This document shows positions 43,636-52,542 of a stretch of 64,000 nt of DNA, piece after piece. Source of the DNA: Corynebacterium timonense (GTDB lineage Bacteria > Actinomycetota > Actinomycetes > Mycobacteriales > Mycobacteriaceae); assembly GCF_900105305.1 (NCBI RefSeq), contig NZ_LT629765.1, forward strand, positions 930,001 to 994,000, written 5' to 3'. A program made the translations under genes and the position numbers. A model generated the notes under the pieces. It worked only from the letters and a program-made list of their open reading frames with translations. It was not told where the DNA came from and ran no database searches. The first letter of the stretch is position 1; every line of letters begins with the position of its first letter.

Positions 43636-45102
43636 ATGACAAACCCCGAAAACAGCACTCCCCTTGCGCAGATCGGCGTGGTCGGTATGGCCGTCATGGG
43701 CTCCAACCTGGCCCGCAACTTCGCGTCCAAGGGCCACACCGTCGCCCTGTTCAACCGGTCCCCCGAAAAAACAAGGGCCGTCCTCGACGCCTACGGCTCT
43801 GAAGGCTCGTTCATTGGCACGGAGAGCATCGAGGAGTTTGTTGCCTGCCTCGAGCGCCCCCGGAAGGCCATCATCATGGTGCAGGCTGGCCCGGCCACGG
43901 ACGCCGTCATCGGCCAGCTCGCGGACGCGATGGAGGAAGGCGACATCATCATCGACGGCGGAAACGCCCTGTTCACCGACACGATTCGCCGCGAGCGCGA
44001 GATCGCAGCCCGGGGCCTCAACTTTGTCGGCGCGGGCATCTCTGGCGGTGAAGAGGGCGCCCTGACCGGCCCCTCGATCATGCCGGGCGGCCCGGCCGAG
44101 TCCTGGGAGACGCTCGGGCCCCTTCTCGAGGACATCTCCGCAAAGGTCGACGGCGTGCCCTGCGTGACGCACATCGGCCCCGACGGCGCGGGCCATTTTG
44201 TGAAGATGGTTCACAACGGCATCGAGTACGCCGACATGCAGGTCATCAGCGAGGCCTACCACCTGCTGCGCTATGCCGCGGGCCTCGAGCCCGCGGCGAT
44301 CGCCGACGTCTTCGCCGAGTGGAACCGCGGCGACCTAGACTCCTACCTCATCGAGATCACCGCTGAGGTCCTCCGCCAAGTCGACCGCCGCACGGGCACC
44401 CCTTTTATCGACGTCATCCTCGACGCAGCGGGCCAGAAGGGCACCGGCCGGTGGACAGTGAAGGAGGCCCTCGATCTCGGGGTGCCCGTCACCGGTATCG
44501 GCGAAGCCGTCTTTGCGCGCGCTCTGTCCTCTGCGCTTGCCCAGCGCCAGTCGGCACAGGACGAGGGCCTGCCCTCCGGCCGGCTCAGTACCCTGGAGGA
44601 GCTCGGAATCGACCGCACCGAGTTCACGGAGGACGTCCGCCGCGCCCTCTACGCCTCCAAGCTCGTCGCCTACGCCCAGGGCTTCGACGAGATCAACGCC
44701 GGCTCGCAGGAGCACGGCTGGGACATCAACCCGGGCGACCTCGCGCGCATCTGGCGCGGCGGCTGCATCATCCGGGCGCAGTTCCTCAACCGAATCACCG
44801 ACGCCTACGACACTCAGCCGGACCTGCCCTCCCTCCTCCTCGACCCCTACTTCAAGAACGAGCTGGGCGGCCTCGTCGACTCCTGGCGCCGTGTCGTTGT
44901 CACCGCGACGCGCCTCGGCCTGCCCGTTCCCGTGTTTGCGTCCTCCCTGTCCTACTACGATTCGCTCCGGGCGAAGCGCCTGCCGGCGGCTCTGATTCAG
45001 GGTCAGCGCGACTTCTTCGGCGCTCACACCTACAAGCGCATCGACATGGAAGGCACCTTCCACACGACGTGGTCAGGCGAGCGCGAGGAGCTGGAATACT
45101 AG
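43636..45102 (+). CDS. gnd: 6-phosphogluconate dehydrogenase (decarboxylating)
   Basis: Gnd is the NADPH-producing step of the oxidative pentose-phosphate pathway (6-phosphogluconate to ribulose 5-phosphate and CO2). From ATG 43636 the protein has 488 aa. The NADP motif is IGVVGMAVMGSNLARN. Substrate and catalytic blocks are NFVGAGISGGEEGALTGPSIMPGG, GHFVKMVHNGIEYADMQ (catalytic Lys) and DAAGQKGTGRWTVKEALDLGVP. The C-terminal tail includes IQGQRDFFGAHTYKRIDMEG. The length and tail match the long dimeric form. Confidence 0.96.
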   Translation: MTNPENSTPLAQIGVVGMAVMGSNLARNFASKGHTVALFNRSPEKTRAVLDAYGSEGSFIGTESIEEFVACLERPRKAIIMVQAGPATDAVIGQLADAMEEGDIIIDGGNALFTDTIRREREIAARGLNFVGAGISGGEEGALTGPSIMPGGPAESWETLGPLLEDISAKVDGVPCVTHIGPDGAGHFVKMVHNGIEYADMQVISEAYHLLRYAAGLEPAAIADVFAEWNRGDLDSYLIEITAEVLRQVDRRTGTPFIDVILDAAGQKGTGRWTVKEALDLGVPVTGIGEAVFARALSSALAQRQSAQDEGLPSGRLSTLEELGIDRTEFTEDVRRALYASKLVAYAQGFDEINAGSQEHGWDINPGDLARIWRGGCIIRAQFLNRITDAYDTQPDLPSLLLDPYFKNELGGLVDSWRRVVVTATRLGLPVPVFASSLSYYDSLRAKRLPAALIQGQRDFFGAHTYKRIDMEGTFHTTWSGEREELEY

Positions 45103-45120
45103 CTCGGCGCCGGTGCCGGG

Positions 45121-45126
45121 TACACT
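45121..45126 (+). promoter_or_regulatory. Probable -10 hexamer (TACACT) for the DEAD-box gene
   Basis: TACACT ends 7 nt before ATG 45134, which supports this start over the in-frame codon at 45113. Confidence 0.5.
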
Positions 45127-45133
45127 GCCGGCA

Positions 45134-46414
45134 ATGACCTCTTTCGCCGAGCTCGGCCTCCCCGACCCCATCGTCCGCGTCCTCAGCAAACAGGGCATCA
45201 CGGACGCCTTCCCGATCCAGGAGGCAGCCATCCCCGACGCTTTGTCGGGCCGCGACATCCTCGGCCGCGGCCCCACGGGCTCGGGCAAGACCTTCACGTT
45301 CGGGCTGCCCATGCTCGCCCGCCTCGCCGGCGCGCCCTCGCGACCCGGCAGCCCGCGGGGCCTCGTCCTCGCCCCCACCCGCGAGCTCGCGGCCCAGATT
45401 CGCGAGCGGCTCGAGGACCCCGCCTCGGCGCTGGGGTTGCGCGTGATCGACGTCGTCGGAGGCGTGAACATCAACCACCACATCCGCGCGCTCGCCGCGC
45501 CCGTTGACCTACTGGTAGCCACCCCGGGCCGCGCCGAGGACCTCATCAACCAGGGCAAGCTCGACCTCGGACGCGCCGAAATAACGGCGCTCGACGAGGC
45601 CGACCAGATGGCCGACATGGGCTTTCTCCCCCAGGTGCGCAAACTGCTGGATCGCACGCCTAACGACGCCCAACGGATGTTGTTCTCCGCAACGCTCGAT
45701 GGGGACGTCGAAAAGCTCGTGCAGGCCTATATGCACGACCCGGTGACGCACTCGACGGCCCCCGCCGAGGCGGCCGTGGACACGATGGCCCACTACGTGC
45801 TGGAGGTCGGCGACCGCGAGCAGCGCAACGACGTCGTGCTGCGCATTGGCGCGCGCGAGGGCCGCACCATCATGTTCATGCGCACGAAACATGGGGTGGA
45901 CCGGCAGGTGAAGAAGCTGCGTCGCGCGGGCATCCACGCGCAAGGGCTGCACGGCGATAAGGGCCAGGGGGCGCGCACCCGGGCAATCGAGGGGTTTAGC
46001 GACGGTTCAACGCCCGTTCTCGTGGCCACCGACATCGCCGCCCGCGGTATCGACATCGGGGGTGTCTCTCTCGTCGTCCACGTCGACCCTCCGGCCGAGC
46101 ACAAGGCGTACCTGCATCGAGCCGGGCGCACCGCGCGCGCGGGCACGTCGGGGACGGTCGTCACCCTCGCCATGGATGAACAGCGCGACGAGGTCGCCCA
46201 GCTGCTCCGCAAGGCCGGGGTGGAGGCCACGAGCGTTACTGTTGCGCCGGGGTCGGAGGCCTTGGTTAGAATCACAGGAGCGCGCGAACCTCAGGGCCCG
46301 CCGCTTCCGCCGCCCGGGCACGCCAGCCCTGCTGGCCCCGGCACCCGCACTGGAACGGGTGGGAAACGTCGCCCCGCTCGGTCGCGCCGACAACGAAGGG
46401 GCGGCGGGCGCTAA
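45134..46414 (+). CDS. DEAD-box RNA helicase (RhlE/DeaD-like)
   Basis: The 426-aa superfamily 2 helicase has motifs in order: Q-motif around GITDAFPIQEAAIPDAL, Walker A GPTGSGKT, Ia APTRELAAQ, Ib ATPGR, II DEAD in ITALDEADQMADMGF, III SATLD, V VATDIAARGIDI and VI HRAGRTARAG. The C-terminal tail is Pro/Gly/Arg-rich (GPGTRTGTGGKRRPARSRRQRRGGGR), an RNA-binding feature. A role in rRNA maturation or mRNA handling is inferred from the family. It stands 31 nt before the CNNM gene pair. Confidence 0.93.
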   Translation: MTSFAELGLPDPIVRVLSKQGITDAFPIQEAAIPDALSGRDILGRGPTGSGKTFTFGLPMLARLAGAPSRPGSPRGLVLAPTRELAAQIRERLEDPASALGLRVIDVVGGVNINHHIRALAAPVDLLVATPGRAEDLINQGKLDLGRAEITALDEADQMADMGFLPQVRKLLDRTPNDAQRMLFSATLDGDVEKLVQAYMHDPVTHSTAPAEAAVDTMAHYVLEVGDREQRNDVVLRIGAREGRTIMFMRTKHGVDRQVKKLRRAGIHAQGLHGDKGQGARTRAIEGFSDGSTPVLVATDIAARGIDIGGVSLVVHVDPPAEHKAYLHRAGRTARAGTSGTVVTLAMDEQRDEVAQLLRKAGVEATSVTVAPGSEALVRITGAREPQGPPLPPPGHASPAGPGTRTGTGGKRRPARSRRQRRGGGR

Positions 46415-46444
46415 CACGCCGCCCGTAAAGGACTTCACACATAC

Positions 46445-47866
46445 ATGGACATAGTTTTATCGATCCTCGCGCTCATCGGATTTGTCGTGCTGACGGCCTC
46501 GACCGGGTTGTTCGTGGCCATCGAGTTCTCCATGACGGGGCTGGAGCGATCCACGATTGATGCGCATGTGCGCGCAAAGGGGGACAAAACGGCGCACGCG
46601 GTCGCGCGCGACCACGCCAACCTCTCCTTCGTCCTTTCGGGCGCGCAACTGGGTATCACGGTTTCCACCCTGGCGGCCGGATACCTCGCGGAGCCGGTGC
46701 TAGGGGCCTTCTTCACCCCGCTGCTCGAGCTCGTGGGGCTCAACGAGTCGGCGTCTTCTGCGGTCGCGCTCGTCATCGCCCTCATCGTGGCGACCTTCCT
46801 GTCGATGGTCTTTGGCGAGCTCGTGCCCAAAAACGCGGCCATCGCCGAGCCGCTGACGGTCGCGCGCGTGGTCGTCCCGCCGGTCAACGTCTTCAACACG
46901 ATCTTTACGTGGTTCATCCGCGCGATGAACACCTCCGCGAACTGGTTCGTGCGCAAGCTCGGCTTCGAGCCCGCCGACGAGCTGACGTCGGCGCGCTCCG
47001 GCACGGAGCTCGGGGCGATGGTCCGTAGCTCGGCCGAGGCCGGCGGCCTCGACGCGCGGACGGCGCGCGTGCTTGACCGCTCCCTCCAGTTCGGCGAGAC
47101 CACCGCGGAGGAGGTGATGACGCCGCGTTCGAAGATCGAGTCCCTCGACGCGGAGGACACCGTCGCTGACCTCATCGAGATGGCCCGCGACACCGGTTTC
47201 TCGCGCTTTCCCGTGCGTCGCGGAGACCTCGACGACACCCTCGGTGTCGTCCACATCAAGGACGCCTTCTCCGTCGACGCGCCTTTGCGCGCGAGCACCC
47301 CTCTCTCCGAGCTTGCTCGCCCGGTGATTTTGGTGCCCGGCACCCTCGATGGCGACGCCGTGCTCAACCGCGTGCGCTCCGCGGGCTCCCAGGTGGTGCT
47401 CGTCGCCGACGAGTACGGCGGGACGCAGGGGCTCGTGACCATCGAGGACGTCGTCGAGGAGATCCTCGGCGAGGTCTACGACGAGTACGACGACCGCGAG
47501 TCCGAGCGCGACTTCCAGCGCTTCGGCGCCTCCTGGGAGGTCTCGGGCCTCGTGCGTCTCGACGAGGTGAGCGAGCGCACGGCCTACACGGCCCCCGACG
47601 GCCCCTACGAAACCCTCGGTGGGCTCGTCGTGCACACCCTCGGGCGCATCCCCCGCGTGGGGGATAAGGTGCTGCTGCCGGAGGATAACGCCTCGCTTCG
47701 CGAGTCCTTTAACTCGGTCAACGCCGGGCGCTGGCTCGCCCAGGTGTCGGTCATGGACGAGCGCCGCGTGGACAAGGTGATCCTCACCCCCGTGTCCCAC
47801 CCCGCCGACAACGGCCAGAAGGAACACACCGGAAACACCACAGCTCGGAACGGGGGTGCGGCATGA
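46445..47866 (+). CDS. CNNM/CorC-type (hemolysin C-like) membrane protein 1
   Basis: The 473-aa protein has a DUF21/CNNM membrane domain (helices in IVLSILALIGFVVLTASTGLFVAIEFSM, LSGAQLGITVSTLAAGYLAEPVLGAFF, VALVIALIVATFLSMVFGELVPKNAAIAEP). Two CBS motifs (TAEEVMTPRSKIESLDAEDTVADLI and RPVILVPGTLDGDAVL...GTQGLVTIEDVVEEILGEVYDEYD) and a C-terminal CorC_HlyC domain follow. Such proteins are linked to magnesium or cobalt transport or resistance; the old hemolysin name is not evidence of toxicity. It ends in an ATGA overlap with its paralogue. Confidence 0.9.
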   Translation: MDIVLSILALIGFVVLTASTGLFVAIEFSMTGLERSTIDAHVRAKGDKTAHAVARDHANLSFVLSGAQLGITVSTLAAGYLAEPVLGAFFTPLLELVGLNESASSAVALVIALIVATFLSMVFGELVPKNAAIAEPLTVARVVVPPVNVFNTIFTWFIRAMNTSANWFVRKLGFEPADELTSARSGTELGAMVRSSAEAGGLDARTARVLDRSLQFGETTAEEVMTPRSKIESLDAEDTVADLIEMARDTGFSRFPVRRGDLDDTLGVVHIKDAFSVDAPLRASTPLSELARPVILVPGTLDGDAVLNRVRSAGSQVVLVADEYGGTQGLVTIEDVVEEILGEVYDEYDDRESERDFQRFGASWEVSGLVRLDEVSERTAYTAPDGPYETLGGLVVHTLGRIPRVGDKVLLPEDNASLRESFNSVNAGRWLAQVSVMDERRVDKVILTPVSHPADNGQKEHTGNTTARNGGAA

Positions 47867-48927
47867 ACATCGGCATCGCCATCATCTTGATCGTGCTGCT
47901 CCTGGCGATGAACGCCTTCTTCGTCGCCTCGGAGTTCGCCCTGATCTCGTCGCGCCGCGACCGCCTTGAATCACTCCTCGCGCAGGGCAAGCAGGAGGCG
48001 AATCGCGTCATCGACGCCATCGAGCACCTCACCACCTACCTTGCCGGTGCGCAGTTTGGCATCACGATCGCCTCGCTTGTGTTGGGTAAGGTTGCCGAGC
48101 CCGCGGTGGCCCGGTACGTGGAGATGCCCTTTTCGGCCTTGGGGCTTCCCCCCAACATGCTCCACCCAGTCTCCTTCGTCATCGCCCTCGGGCTGATCTC
48201 CTACCTGCACATCCTCTTCGGCGAGATGGTGCCCAAGAACATCGCCATCGCCGGCCCAGAGCGGCTCGCGCTGGTGCTCACCCCCGCGATGACGGTCTGG
48301 GTGAAGATCACCCGCCCGATCATCGAGTTCCTCAACTGGGTGGCCAACAAGACGCTGCACGCTTTCGGCATCGAGCAGCGCGACGAGCTCGAGTCCACGG
48401 TTGACCAGGAGCAGCTCGCGGACATGATCCAGGAGTCTCGCAAGGAGGGGCTTCTCGACGCCGAAGAGACCGTCCGCCTCGCCAAGGCGCTGCGCTCCGA
48501 CTCGCGCAACCTCAAAGAGGTCATGATCCCCCTGGACAAGCTGACAACCATCCCCTACTCTGCGCGCGGAATCCCCCTGTCCACGGTCGAGCAGGCCGTC
48601 CGCGACACCGGCTTCTCCCGCTTCCCCGTCGAGCGCTCCGCCGGCGTGGTCGTGGGCTACATCCACGTCAAGGACATCCTCGACCTCATGGCCACCGGCG
48701 CCGAAGACGAACAGACAGACCCGCTCATCCCCACCTCCCGCATCCGCGCGCTCAGCATCGTCGACGGCGCAGGCAGCCTCGATGACGCGCTGACGTCCAT
48801 GCACCGCCGCTCCGCGCACATGGCGCAGGTGCGAGACAACGGCGAACTGATCGGCGTCCTCGCCCTTGAGGACCTCATCGAGGAGTACGTGGGCACGGTG
48901 TCCGACTGGACGCACGAGGGCGCCTAG
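47863..48927 (+). CDS. CNNM/CorC-type (hemolysin C-like) membrane protein 2
   Basis: The 354-aa paralogue of the preceding gene starts in the ATGA overlap. The DUF21 domain has helices IGIAIILIVLLLAMNAFFVASEFALI and LAGAQFGITIASLVLG, plus LISYLHILFGEMVPKNIAIAGPERLALV. A CBS pair follows (LKEVMIPLDKLTTIPYSARGIPLSTVEQAVRDTGFSRFPVE; LDDALTSMHRRSAHMAQVRDNGELIGVLALEDLIEEYVG). It lacks the C-terminal CorC_HlyC domain, so the pair probably works as a heteromer. The next gene starts directly after its stop. Confidence 0.9.
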   Translation: MNIGIAIILIVLLLAMNAFFVASEFALISSRRDRLESLLAQGKQEANRVIDAIEHLTTYLAGAQFGITIASLVLGKVAEPAVARYVEMPFSALGLPPNMLHPVSFVIALGLISYLHILFGEMVPKNIAIAGPERLALVLTPAMTVWVKITRPIIEFLNWVANKTLHAFGIEQRDELESTVDQEQLADMIQESRKEGLLDAEETVRLAKALRSDSRNLKEVMIPLDKLTTIPYSARGIPLSTVEQAVRDTGFSRFPVERSAGVVVGYIHVKDILDLMATGAEDEQTDPLIPTSRIRALSIVDGAGSLDDALTSMHRRSAHMAQVRDNGELIGVLALEDLIEEYVGTVSDWTHEGA

Positions 48928-49730
48928 ATGCGCACAACGCTCGCGAAAACCGACTGGCAGGCACGGCAGGCTCACCACGAGCGACGCGCCGACCGGTGGG
49001 TCGGGCCCCACCGCGCGCGCCGCAGCGCCGGGACGACCCACCCCGTGTGGGACTTCCTCTTCGACTACTACCGGCTGCGCCCGAGCCACCTGAAGCGCTG
49101 GCAGCCGGGAATTGGCGTGGAGCTCGAGGACGCCGACACGTTTCGCGGGCGGCGCTACGTTGACGTCGATACGCATGGCACCGCCCGCCTGAACCTCGAC
49201 GAGCTGCTGGAGCACCGGGGTGCAGACCTGCGGCGGGTGCGCGACCTCGTGGCTCGGATCGGCGCGTCGCAGGCGCACTTCGATTGCTTCGGGCTCCACG
49301 AGTGGGCGATGGTCTACCGCACGGGCGAGCCGCGGCACGACCTACCGTTGCGGCTCGGCGCCGCGGGGACCGACGCGGTCGTGGAATCGCACCAGCTCAG
49401 GTGCAGCCACATCGACGCGTACCGCTTTTTCACCCCCGCGGCGCGTCCGCTGAATCTCACGGTGCTCACGCGCGAGGGCCAAGCGGACAACGACCAGCCG
49501 GGCTGCGTGCACGTGACGATGGACCTGTACAAGTGGGCGGCGAAGGCGGGCCCGATCGTCCCCGGTGACCTGCTGCTCGACTGCTTCGAGCTGGCGACGC
49601 GGGCGCGCCGGCTTGACATGGAGGCCTCGCCCTACGACTGCCGCGGCTTGGGCTTCGACGTCGTGCCCATCGAGACGCCGGAGGGCAAGGCGGAGTACGT
49701 GCGGCGGCAACGCGAGCTGAGCGACCACGC

Positions 49731-49738
49731 GCAACCGC
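49731..49738. repeat. Left 8-bp target-site duplication (GCAACCGC); right copy at 52440-52447
   Basis: The two copies are identical. One copy removed together with the element restores the interrupted reading frame exactly. Confidence 0.95.
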
Positions 49739-50125
49739 GGGTTAAGGGTCAAAATGTGTGTCTGACTCCGGCGTGTCGCGGGGTTAGATCTGGCCTTTTT
49801 GGATCCCGATTGAGTGGGTGTAGTGGGTGTCGATAGCGTTGTCGTAGAGGGCTGGTCGTCCTGTTTCGTGGTCGGCGTGGTTCTCGTTGTGGGTCAGGGT
49901 TGAAACTTTGGCGAGTTGGTCCTGACCCCAGTTGGACTGTCTGGCGATCTCGACTGGGTCGTCAGGCAGTTCTGTTTTCAGGTAAAGCCACCAGTCGAGC
50001 ATCCGGCGTTGATGCTCACCGGATCTGCCGCGATGGGTGCGGGCAAGCAGTTTCAGCTGGGCGTTGATCCCGCCTTCAAGACTGTGTCAAGCCCCGAGTT
50101 TTGTAGAGGGTCCTATTGTTGTCGA

Positions 50126-51067
50126 TTAGGCCGCTTGGGTGTTCGCGGCGGTGTATTCCTGATGGACCTGGCTCGGTGGGCGGTACCCCAGCGCCGAGTG
50201 CAAGCGGCGGTTGTTGTACCAGCCGACCCATGTCGACGTCGCGACGAGAACATCTCGCAGTGCCGGCCAGGTCCTACGGTCGATGAGTTCAGCTTTGAAC
50301 ACTGAGTTCAGCGCTTCTGCCATCGCGTTGTCGTAGGAGTCTCCCCGCGAGCCAACCGAAGCGATAACCTGCGACTGGGCCAAGGTCTCTCCGTAGACGA
50401 CCGACCTGTACTGCACGCCCCTGTCTGAGTGATGGATCAGACCGGAGACATCTTCACCGGCACGCAAGCGCGCTGACAAGGCCATGTCAAGTGCGTCTTT
50501 AGCCAGTGATGCTCGCATGTGGTTGGTGATCTGCCAGCCAACAATCTCCCGGGTATACGCGTCGAGGACGAACGAGGCGTACACCCACCCGGCACGCGTG
50601 GGGATGTACGTGATATCCGCGACCCACAGCCGGTTCGGCGCATCGACACAAAAGTCGCGCTCGACCAAGTCGACTGGGCAGTTATCGGGGGCAGCGCTGC
50701 GGGTGGAAGGCTTTTTCTTCCTGCGCCGGATACCACGGATGCCTTCGAGTGCCATGAGACGCTCGACGGTGCACCGGGCGACGTGACAGACATCGCCTCG
50801 GCGATTGACCTCGGCCCATAGTTTGCGCGCTCCATAGCAGGAGTAGTTGTCGTCGTAGATAGCACGCAAAGCTTTGCGTAGTTGTCGGTCGCGGATAGAT
50901 CGAGATGATTCAGGCCGGGATTTGTAGGCGTAGTAGGTGCTCAGGGCGATTTTCGCGTCGGTTGCCGCCAAGGCGCGAATAATCGGCTCGACCCCGAATT
51001 CCTCCCGGTTGTCGTCGATGAACCGGACGACTACGTGTGTGGGCGGTCGGGCTCCGCCGCGAAAAAA
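50126..51067 (-). CDS. IS3-family OrfB transposase (DDE integrase domain)
   Basis: After a -1 shift at 51061-51067 the frame continues FRGGARPPTHVVVRFIDDNREEFGVEPIIRAL and on through the catalytic core. The DDE triad is visible: Asp in WVADITYIPTRAG, Asp in IHHSDRGVQYRS and Glu in AMAEALNSVFKAELI. The C-terminus has WVGWYNNRRLHSALGYRPP, typical of the family. OrfB itself is undamaged, but it normally works as the OrfAB fusion and OrfA is frameshifted here. An independent start at 50971 is the only isolated ATG-type start. Confidence 0.9.
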   Translation of the reverse strand, partial: FFRGGARPPTHVVVRFIDDNREEFGVEPIIRALAATDAKIALSTYYAYKSRPESSRSIRDRQLRKALRAIYDDNYSCYGARKLWAEVNRRGDVCHVARCTVERLMALEGIRGIRRRKKKPSTRSAAPDNCPVDLVERDFCVDAPNRLWVADITYIPTRAGWVYASFVLDAYTREIVGWQITNHMRASLAKDALDMALSARLRAGEDVSGLIHHSDRGVQYRSVVYGETLAQSQVIASVGSRGDSYDNAMAEALNSVFKAELIDRRTWPALRDVLVATSTWVGWYNNRRLHSALGYRPPSQVHQEYTAANTQAA

Positions 51068-51343
51068 GCTGATGCTCTTTTCAAAATCTCGTTGGCGCGC
51101 TTCGCTTCAATCAGTTCAGCTCGCAGTCTGCGGTTTTCTGCTGCACAATCCACCGATTCAGCCGGGGTTGCCGCGCCGGATTGTTTATGAGCGCGGACCC
51201 AGCCGCGCAGAGTTTCCTTGACTGATTCCGAGCTCGACAGCGATGCGGGATATCGCACCACGAGACGTGTCAGGGTCAGCTTGCGCGTGCAGCACCAGTT
51301 CGATGGCGCGCTGCCTCAACTCAGGCGTGTACTTCGAGGGCAT
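51031..51343 (-). pseudogene. IS3-family OrfA, frameshifted
   Basis: From ATG 51343 the frame reads MPSKYTPELRQRAIELVLHA... through SRIAVELGIS and then stops at 51185 after 52 codons. The expected continuation, KETLRGWVRAHKQSGAATPAES...KRANEILKRASAFFAAEPDRPHT, lies in the next frame and ends at 51031. A net one-base gain (or two-base loss) near 51225 explains this. OrfA supplies the helix-turn-helix and leucine-zipper part of the transposase, so the element is probably not autonomous. Confidence 0.8.
51061..51067 (-). promoter_or_regulatory. Programmed -1 frameshift site (TTTTTTC) of the IS3 element
   Basis: In the OrfA frame the codons are GCT TTT TTC, which gives the canonical slippery string U UUU UUC. 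The -1 frame leads straight into OrfB. Confidence 0.75.
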
Positions 51344-52542
51344 GTGTAGGGCTCCTTTTCCACATCCCTACCCTCTATTAAACCCGGGGCGAACCAACTG
51401 TTAGTCGTCGGTTTGATCCGCCCGGGGTTGATCACACCAGCGGGTGGGTCGAGGTAGACAAACAACAAGTTGTTGCGCCACAGGTGGTTGAGGCTGTTGT
51501 AGGCCTTGCGGGTGCGCTCATGCGTCCACGACCAGGTGCGTTGTTTCGTCAATGGGTCGGTTGTCCACGTTTTCTGGTTCATCCAGTCGCGGTAGACGTT
51601 GCCGTATTCGTGGAGCTTGGCGCCCCACGCGGCCGCCTCATCAAGATCGGTGATCTTCGTGAGGTTAAGCGCGAGTTGGTAGATCGCTCGTCCAGCATCC
51701 GTGCGCGGGCGGGAGGTGGTGTAGCGGCGCACCACACGTTGGGCGTGGACAAGGCAGCGTTGGATCTTGGTGTTAGGCCAGCACTTTTTGATCGCGCTGG
51801 CTGCGCCTTGTCCACCGTCGATCACGGCGATCAGGGGCGCGGGGATGCGTTCACACAGTTGCTGGTAGTCGCGGGTGGTTTCGTGTGTGCACCAGTGCCA
51901 GGCGATGACGTGATCCAAGGTGGCGGCAACTATGAGACATCCGCCAGCGGTGTAGGTGCCGTCGATGAACACCTGGTCGTATACCCGCCCGGTATGCGCG
52001 AGTGTGGGATCGGGCACATCAATGAGCCAGCACCACGAAAACCGCCGTTTCATGGTGGAGTGGCTGATCCCAGCGTCTCCTGCGATCTGCCTCAGGGCGG
52101 TGGTCGATGTGCAGTGCTCGATGAATTGTCGAAACACCGCTTGGTTGGTGATATCGCTGCGGGTTTTGGTGGTTGATGCACCGCAGATTTTGCAGCGCCA
52201 CCGAGCGGTGCCCTTGGATGTGGTTCCGTTGCGTTTCATTTCCCCACCGCAGTGGCAGCGTGGTCGGTTCTTCGGCATTGAGCCACCACACCACCGGCTC
52301 CTACCACATCAACCACGCCACACCGGGGATATACGACCACAACAGCGGGTATATGCCCTTAAGGCATATACTTCCGGAAACCACAAAGGTCAGGCACCGG
52401 AAATCACCAATTCCGGACACACTTTTTGACCCTTAACCCGCAACCGCTGCGTCTGCGGCTGCTGTCGCTTCTCGACGCCGCGTTGGGCGATAAGATGGCA
52501 CGAAAGGTTCATTAGCACCAAGTTTCTCGAGGTGGTTCCCGC

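Larger units (their letters stand above)
50085..51396 (-). mobile_element. IS3-family insertion sequence, 1312 bp
   Basis: The ends are imperfect inverted repeats beginning TG (19 of 26 positions match; shared core GCCCCG...TAGAGGG). A 4-bp target duplication ACTG lies at 50081-50084 and 51397-51400. OrfA and OrfB are on the minus strand with a U-UUU-UUC slippery heptamer between them. Confidence 0.95.
49784..52278 (-). pseudogene. IS1249-like transposase, split by the IS3-family insertion
   Basis: The N-terminal part (52278 to about 51397) has a zinc ribbon (CHCGGEMKRNG...WRCKIC), an HTH, the first Asp in VFIDGTYTAGG and the second in IAVIDGGQGAASA, then QRCLVHAQR. The C-terminal part (50084-49784) begins SLEGGINAQLK, which contains the likely catalytic Glu, and ends HSIGIQKGQI. 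Joining across the 1316-nt insertion gives one 392-aa frame (GRIKPTTN/SLEGGINAQ). The insertion therefore separates the Glu from the two Asp and should inactivate the enzyme. Confidence 0.93.
49739..52439 (-). mobile_element. IS1249-like (IS256-group) element, carrying a nested IS3-family element
   Basis: Terminal inverted repeats 49739-49764 and 52414-52439 match in 24 of 26 positions (GGGTTAAGGGTCAAAA at the tips). The 8-bp target duplication GCAACCGC flanks both ends (49731-49738 and 52440-52447). Without the inner element and its duplicated 4 bp the element is 1385 bp. The transposase is on the minus strand. Confidence 0.95.
48928..52515 (+). pseudogene. Conserved actinobacterial protein gene split by nested transposons
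   Basis: The intact gene would be 48928-49738 joined to 52448-52515 (292 aa; MRTTLAKTDWQARQAHHERRADRWVGPH... to ...LRLRLLSLLDAALGDKMARKVH). The first 270 residues are uninterrupted. In the present sequence the frame runs 32 foreign residues into the IS end and stops at 49836. Relatives are, to my memory, sometimes labelled 3-methyladenine DNA glycosylase, but I see no catalytic motif that proves this. Conserved-looking patches are HPVWDFLFDYYRLRPSHLKRW, HFDCFGLHEWAMVYR and LRCSHIDAYRFFT. The nearly full-length product may still be active. Confidence 0.85.

Noticed and set aside
46445..48927. Hemolysin genes
   Set aside because: The domains are CNNM/DUF21, CBS and CorC_HlyC, which belong to ion-transport-related membrane proteins. 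The hemolysin name is historical.
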